This document shows, piece after piece, positions 6,689 to 9,068 of a stretch of DNA of 9,068 nt (position 1 is its first letter; every line of letters starts with the position of its first letter). Both the position numbers and the translations under genes were made by a program. This stretch comes from an uncultured Anaerolineales bacterium (GTDB lineage: Bacteria; Chloroflexota; Anaerolineae; Anaerolineales; UBA11657): assembly GCA_913040765.1 (NCBI GenBank), contig CAJWIA010000046.1, positions 1 to 9,068 on the forward strand. The letters are read 5' to 3'. The notes under the pieces were generated by a model, which saw only the letters and a list, made by a program, of their open reading frames with translations, did not search any database and had not been told where the DNA came from.

Positions 6689-6712
6689 AAATCCCCGTTG
6701 ATACGGGGATTT
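6689..6712 (+). terminator. Rho-independent terminator after the small membrane protein gene
   Basis: A perfect 10-bp stem (6689-6698 with 6703-6712) has a GC-rich core CCCCGT/ACGGGG and a four-base loop TGAT, followed by a T-rich tail (TGATTTAA). It starts 28 bases past the TAA of the small gene and closes that unit. Because the stem is symmetrical with A/T flanks on both sides, it could also work weakly in the other direction. Confidence 0.85.
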
Positions 6713-6728
6713 TGATTTAATATATAGT
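6698..6728 (+). promoter_or_regulatory. Possible promoter for the deacetylase, overlapping the terminator
   Basis: TTGATA (6698-6703) falls on the terminator loop, and a -10 candidate follows: TATAGT (6723-6728, 19-base spacer) or TATATA (6721-6726, 17-base spacer). Only 28 bases separate the terminator from the ATG at 6741, so any dedicated promoter must overlap it. The leader would be only some 6-10 bases, consistent with the lack of a Shine-Dalgarno sequence. Neither combination is ideal in both -10 match and spacing. Confidence 0.35.
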
Positions 6729-6740
6729 GAATAGATACTG

Positions 6741-7850
6741 ATGATTAGAAAACATAGTTGTTGGTGGCGTAATAATTTGTTGCCAATTTACCCAATTATA
6801 TTACTTGCATTTAATGGGTGTACTAACGTAGATGTAGACAGCTTACCTATGAGTGCAACACTAAATCCTACTGGGAATGACAGTGTCGCAAATATATCTG
6901 AAAAAATAGCAGTTACTAATACAGTCCAGAGTGCAACGTCAGACGAATCGCCAACTTTGCCAGTGATCCAAATCGAGCCTAATCCCACTATTACTCCAAT
7001 AGTTACAGTAAATACAGCCACCAATGTATCAAGAGATAAAGATACTGCTACAGCCACTTTAATTTCCACAGAAGCTGTCGAAAGCAGCGTGGTTCCGATA
7101 ACTGCTACTCCAACTTCCACGTTAGTTCCTACCCAATTTCCTACACCTGATGAATTTGGAGATGATAGGGTGGCTAGGGTACCGATATTAATGTATCACT
7201 ATATAGAACCGCTTCCCAATGATGCAGATAATATACGTGTAGGACTTACTGTGCATCCTGGAGTCTTTAGGCAGCAACTAGCTTTTTTACATGCTCAGGG
7301 TTATCAATCTGTCAGTTTGTATGATTTGACTTATTATCTTGCTCATGGCATAGATTTGCCAGATAAACCGATAGTTTTCTGTTTTGATGATGGTTATCGA
7401 GGTTTGTATCAACATGCTTTTCCACATATGGACGCATTTGGATATACAGGCACTATTTTTGTTCTAACACAACTGATGGATGAAAATCATCCATCATATC
7501 TGACATGGAGGATGGCTCATAGGATGTATGAGTATGGATGGAAAATTGAGCCACATAGCAAGACGCATGTACAACTTTCAAATCGTCCATTTGAGTTAGT
7601 CCAGTATCAAGTTCTTGGTTCCATGCAAACTGTTGAGGCACAGATAGGTATACAGCCGCGTTATTTTAGTTACCCAAGTGGATTTTATGATCAGCAAGTG
7701 ATTGACTACCTTAAGGCACTAGGATTCTGGGGTGCAGTAACAACGGAATTTGGACTTGAACATGATATTATTGGCGCTTTTACTTGGAATCGGATTCGTG
7801 TGTCTGGAAAAACAACTATCGATGTATTAGCCAAGTATTTGGATGAGTAA
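6741..7850 (+). CDS. Exported polysaccharide deacetylase (NodB/CE4 family) on a Thr/Pro-rich stalk, probable lipoprotein
   Basis: This 369-residue surface enzyme would remove acetyl groups from an N- or O-acetylated polysaccharide. Residues 1-27 are a signal peptide: basic start, hydrophobic 'LLPIYPIILLAF', then 'NGC' with C27 as likely lipidated cysteine; the lipobox is imperfect because -3 is Phe. Residues ~28-140 are a Ser/Thr/Pro-rich linker. The catalytic domain (~145-369) starts 'VPILMYHYIEP'. Motif 1 is 'FCFDDGY' (D216 base, D217 metal), motif 2 'HSKTH' (H272, H276 metal), motif 3 'RYFSYPSGFYD' (R307, Y311, P312). The metal Asp-His-His triad is intact, so it should be active. The upstream in-frame stop at 6732-6734 leaves ATG 6741 as the only start that keeps the signal peptide; no Shine-Dalgarno sequence is seen. 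Substrate is unknown; the product of the upstream CslA-like synthase, or peptidoglycan, are candidates. Confidence 0.85.
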   Translation: MIRKHSCWWRNNLLPIYPIILLAFNGCTNVDVDSLPMSATLNPTGNDSVANISEKIAVTNTVQSATSDESPTLPVIQIEPNPTITPIVTVNTATNVSRDKDTATATLISTEAVESSVVPITATPTSTLVPTQFPTPDEFGDDRVARVPILMYHYIEPLPNDADNIRVGLTVHPGVFRQQLAFLHAQGYQSVSLYDLTYYLAHGIDLPDKPIVFCFDDGYRGLYQHAFPHMDAFGYTGTIFVLTQLMDENHPSYLTWRMAHRMYEYGWKIEPHSKTHVQLSNRPFELVQYQVLGSMQTVEAQIGIQPRYFSYPSGFYDQQVIDYLKALGFWGAVTTEFGLEHDIIGAFTWNRIRVSGKTTIDVLAKYLDE

Positions 7851-8004
7851 TCTGACTTTTCTTATACTATTACTATATTTTTGTACAATTTGAGTAGATT
7901 TGATAGTTTTTGAAAGAAAAAATAGGTAATATATAGCAATTGAGTTACATATCATTTGATTTTGAGGGATTAGGGTAGGTAAAACTACTGATCAAAATTC
8001 GAAA

Positions 8005-9068
8005 ATGGATTATTCCAAAAATGTGTCACGTTTGCCTGATTTTTATAATTTGGAAGTACTAAAGCGCCATCAGGTGTTGTTAGCAAAAAGTACTCTTGAG
8101 TTGGAACATATAGCCGTACTTTCCGGAAATGAGGGTCTAAACGTTGAAAATGCTAATCACATGATAGAGAATGTGATTGGTGTGCATGGTTTACCAATTG
8201 GTATAGCAACTAATTTTATTGTGAATGGTCGCGAAATACTTATTCCTATGGTTATTGAAGAGTCATCAGTTGTTGCAGGGGCAAGTTTTGCTGCCAAACT
8301 GGCCAGAACGGGAGGAGGGTTCCAAGCTAAAAGTACCTCTCCGGAGATGATTGGGCAAATACAGGTCCTGGACTTGGAAGATGTAGATGCATCTTACCAT
8401 CTATTACTGGATAATAAGCAATTCGTTATTGATAATGTAACAGGTATTGATCCTGTTATAACGGAGATTGGTGGTGGTGTAAAAGACATAGAGGTCCGTG
8501 TGGTTCACGAATCTCCTGTTGGGCCTTTTATTATTATTCATTTAATTTATGACACTCGCGATGCTATGGGTGCTAATGCAGTCAATACAGCTGCTGAATT
8601 TCTCTCGCCAATTATTGAAGAAATTACCGGTGGCAGAGTGCATCTTCGCATATTGTCTAACCTTGCAGATCGCAGATTAGCTACTGCAAATGTCACTATA
8701 CCATTAGAAGAGTTGGGATTTGCCAATTACAATGCTGAAAAAGTAAGAAATGGAATAATTGAAGCATGGGCTTTCGCATCAGTAGATCCTTATAGAGCTG
8801 CTACTCATAACAAGGGAATTATGAATGGAGTAGATGCAGTAGTGATTGCAACTGGCAACGACTGGCGTGCAATTGAAGCAGGTGCTCATGCTTATGCCGC
8901 GCGTTCAGGCTCCTATACTAGTTTGTCAAAGTGGTATGTTGACAGTAATGGGTCTCTATGCGGTGAGATAGAGATGCCCATGGCTGTTGGTATTGTTGGT
9001 GGAGCAACTAGAGAACATCCAAGCGCTCAAGCAGCTCTGGAGTTACTTAATGTGCAGTCAAGCTCTGA
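8005..9068 (+). CDS. mvaA: Hydroxymethylglutaryl-CoA reductase, class II (3' truncated by window end)
   Basis: Open from ATG 8005 to the window edge: 354 codons of an expected ~420-430. It interconverts HMG-CoA and mevalonate, the committed step of the mevalonate route. 'ENVIGVHGLPIGIA' (55-68) and 'PMVIEESSVVAGASFAAK' (81-98) are the substrate-binding segments, with E86 matching catalytic Glu83 of the Pseudomonas mevalonii enzyme. 'RDAMGAN' (185-191) is the nucleotide-binding DAMGxN motif. 'NKGIMNG' gives catalytic K270 and 'ATGNDWR' gives D286, matching Lys267 and Asp283 with the same +3 offset. The catalytic His (381 in P. mevalonii) would lie about 30 residues past the window. No N-terminal membrane domain is present, which fits class II. 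ATG 8005 is the only ATG, GTG or TTG after the in-frame stop at 7963-7965; no close Shine-Dalgarno. The 154-bp gap upstream is very AT-rich and I see no convincing promoter or terminator in it. Confidence 0.9.
   Translation, partial: MDYSKNVSRLPDFYNLEVLKRHQVLLAKSTLELEHIAVLSGNEGLNVENANHMIENVIGVHGLPIGIATNFIVNGREILIPMVIEESSVVAGASFAAKLARTGGGFQAKSTSPEMIGQIQVLDLEDVDASYHLLLDNKQFVIDNVTGIDPVITEIGGGVKDIEVRVVHESPVGPFIIIHLIYDTRDAMGANAVNTAAEFLSPIIEEITGGRVHLRILSNLADRRLATANVTIPLEELGFANYNAEKVRNGIIEAWAFASVDPYRAATHNKGIMNGVDAVVIATGNDWRAIEAGAHAYAARSGSYTSLSKWYVDSNGSLCGEIEMPMAVGIVGGATREHPSAQAALELLNVQSSS

Noticed and set aside
6741..6850. Confident lipoprotein assignment for the deacetylase
   Set aside because: The cysteine follows F-N-G rather than the canonical L-[AS]-[GA], so lipidation is stated only as probable; an uncleaved anchor or ordinary signal peptide is possible.
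6788..7120. Minus-strand open frame of 110 codons opposite the deacetylase stalk
   Set aside because: Val/Thr/Ile-rich complement of the Ser/Thr/Pro linker; the deacetylase frame has intact signal peptide and catalytic motifs.
7851..8004. Promoter for HMG-CoA reductase in the AT-rich gap, e.g. TTGAAA (7910) with TATAGC (7932)
   Set aside because: Candidates match only four of six bases at -10 and many equal alternatives occur by chance in this AT-rich stretch.

Overview
The window looks like a stretch of a moderately AT-rich bacterial chromosome, most likely from Chloroflexota (Anaerolineae-like or a relative). Three things point there, all from family knowledge rather than a search: exported proteins with long Thr/Pro-rich 'TPTPT' stalks, a membrane glycosyltransferase-type C-terminal beta domain of a kind common in that phylum, and a class II HMG-CoA reductase (a mevalonate route is known in some Chloroflexota such as Roseiflexus). 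The phylum call is an inference. I see no mobile element, tRNA, rRNA or CRISPR array.

Left part (1-3821) is a nucleotide-sugar and glycan region. A 5'-truncated gene (1-747, +) ends in an extracytoplasmic beta-sandwich domain. It converges with a D,D-heptose bisphosphate phosphatase gene, gmhB (744-1322, -). GmhB is divergent, across only 22 bp, from a run of three + strand genes: an extended SDR sugar-nucleotide epimerase/dehydratase with a Cys/His insert, a sedoheptulose-7-phosphate isomerase (gmhA), and a DPM/ALG5-type family 2 glycosyltransferase that overlaps gmhA by 4 bp. GmhA and GmhB supply two of the steps from sedoheptulose-7-P toward nucleotide-activated heptose. The kinase and nucleotidyltransferase are not in the window.

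Middle part (3984-6322) holds a minus-strand membrane-anchored protein that is almost all Thr/Pro-rich stalk with no folded head. It is transcribed divergently from a large CslA-like (cellulose/mannan synthase-like) membrane glycosyltransferase. The 4662-4840 gap carries a strong minus-strand promoter and a weaker plus-strand one.

Right part (6367-7850) has a self-contained small-gene unit: near-consensus promoter, AGGAGG ribosome site, a 76-residue two-helix membrane protein, and a clear rho-independent terminator. It is followed by an exported or lipid-anchored CE4 (NodB) polysaccharide deacetylase on a Thr/Pro stalk. Polymerising GT2, tiny two-TM protein and surface deacetylase in that order recall the architecture of IcaA-IcaD-IcaB / PgaC-PgaD-PgaB exopolysaccharide systems, although the synthase itself is closer to the CslA type. 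This is the most interesting hypothesis in the window.

The right edge (8005-9068) holds most of a class II HMG-CoA reductase, cut off by the window end before its catalytic histidine. It would feed isoprenoid synthesis, including the polyprenyl-phosphate carriers that DPM/ALG5-type transferases use; that link is inferred.
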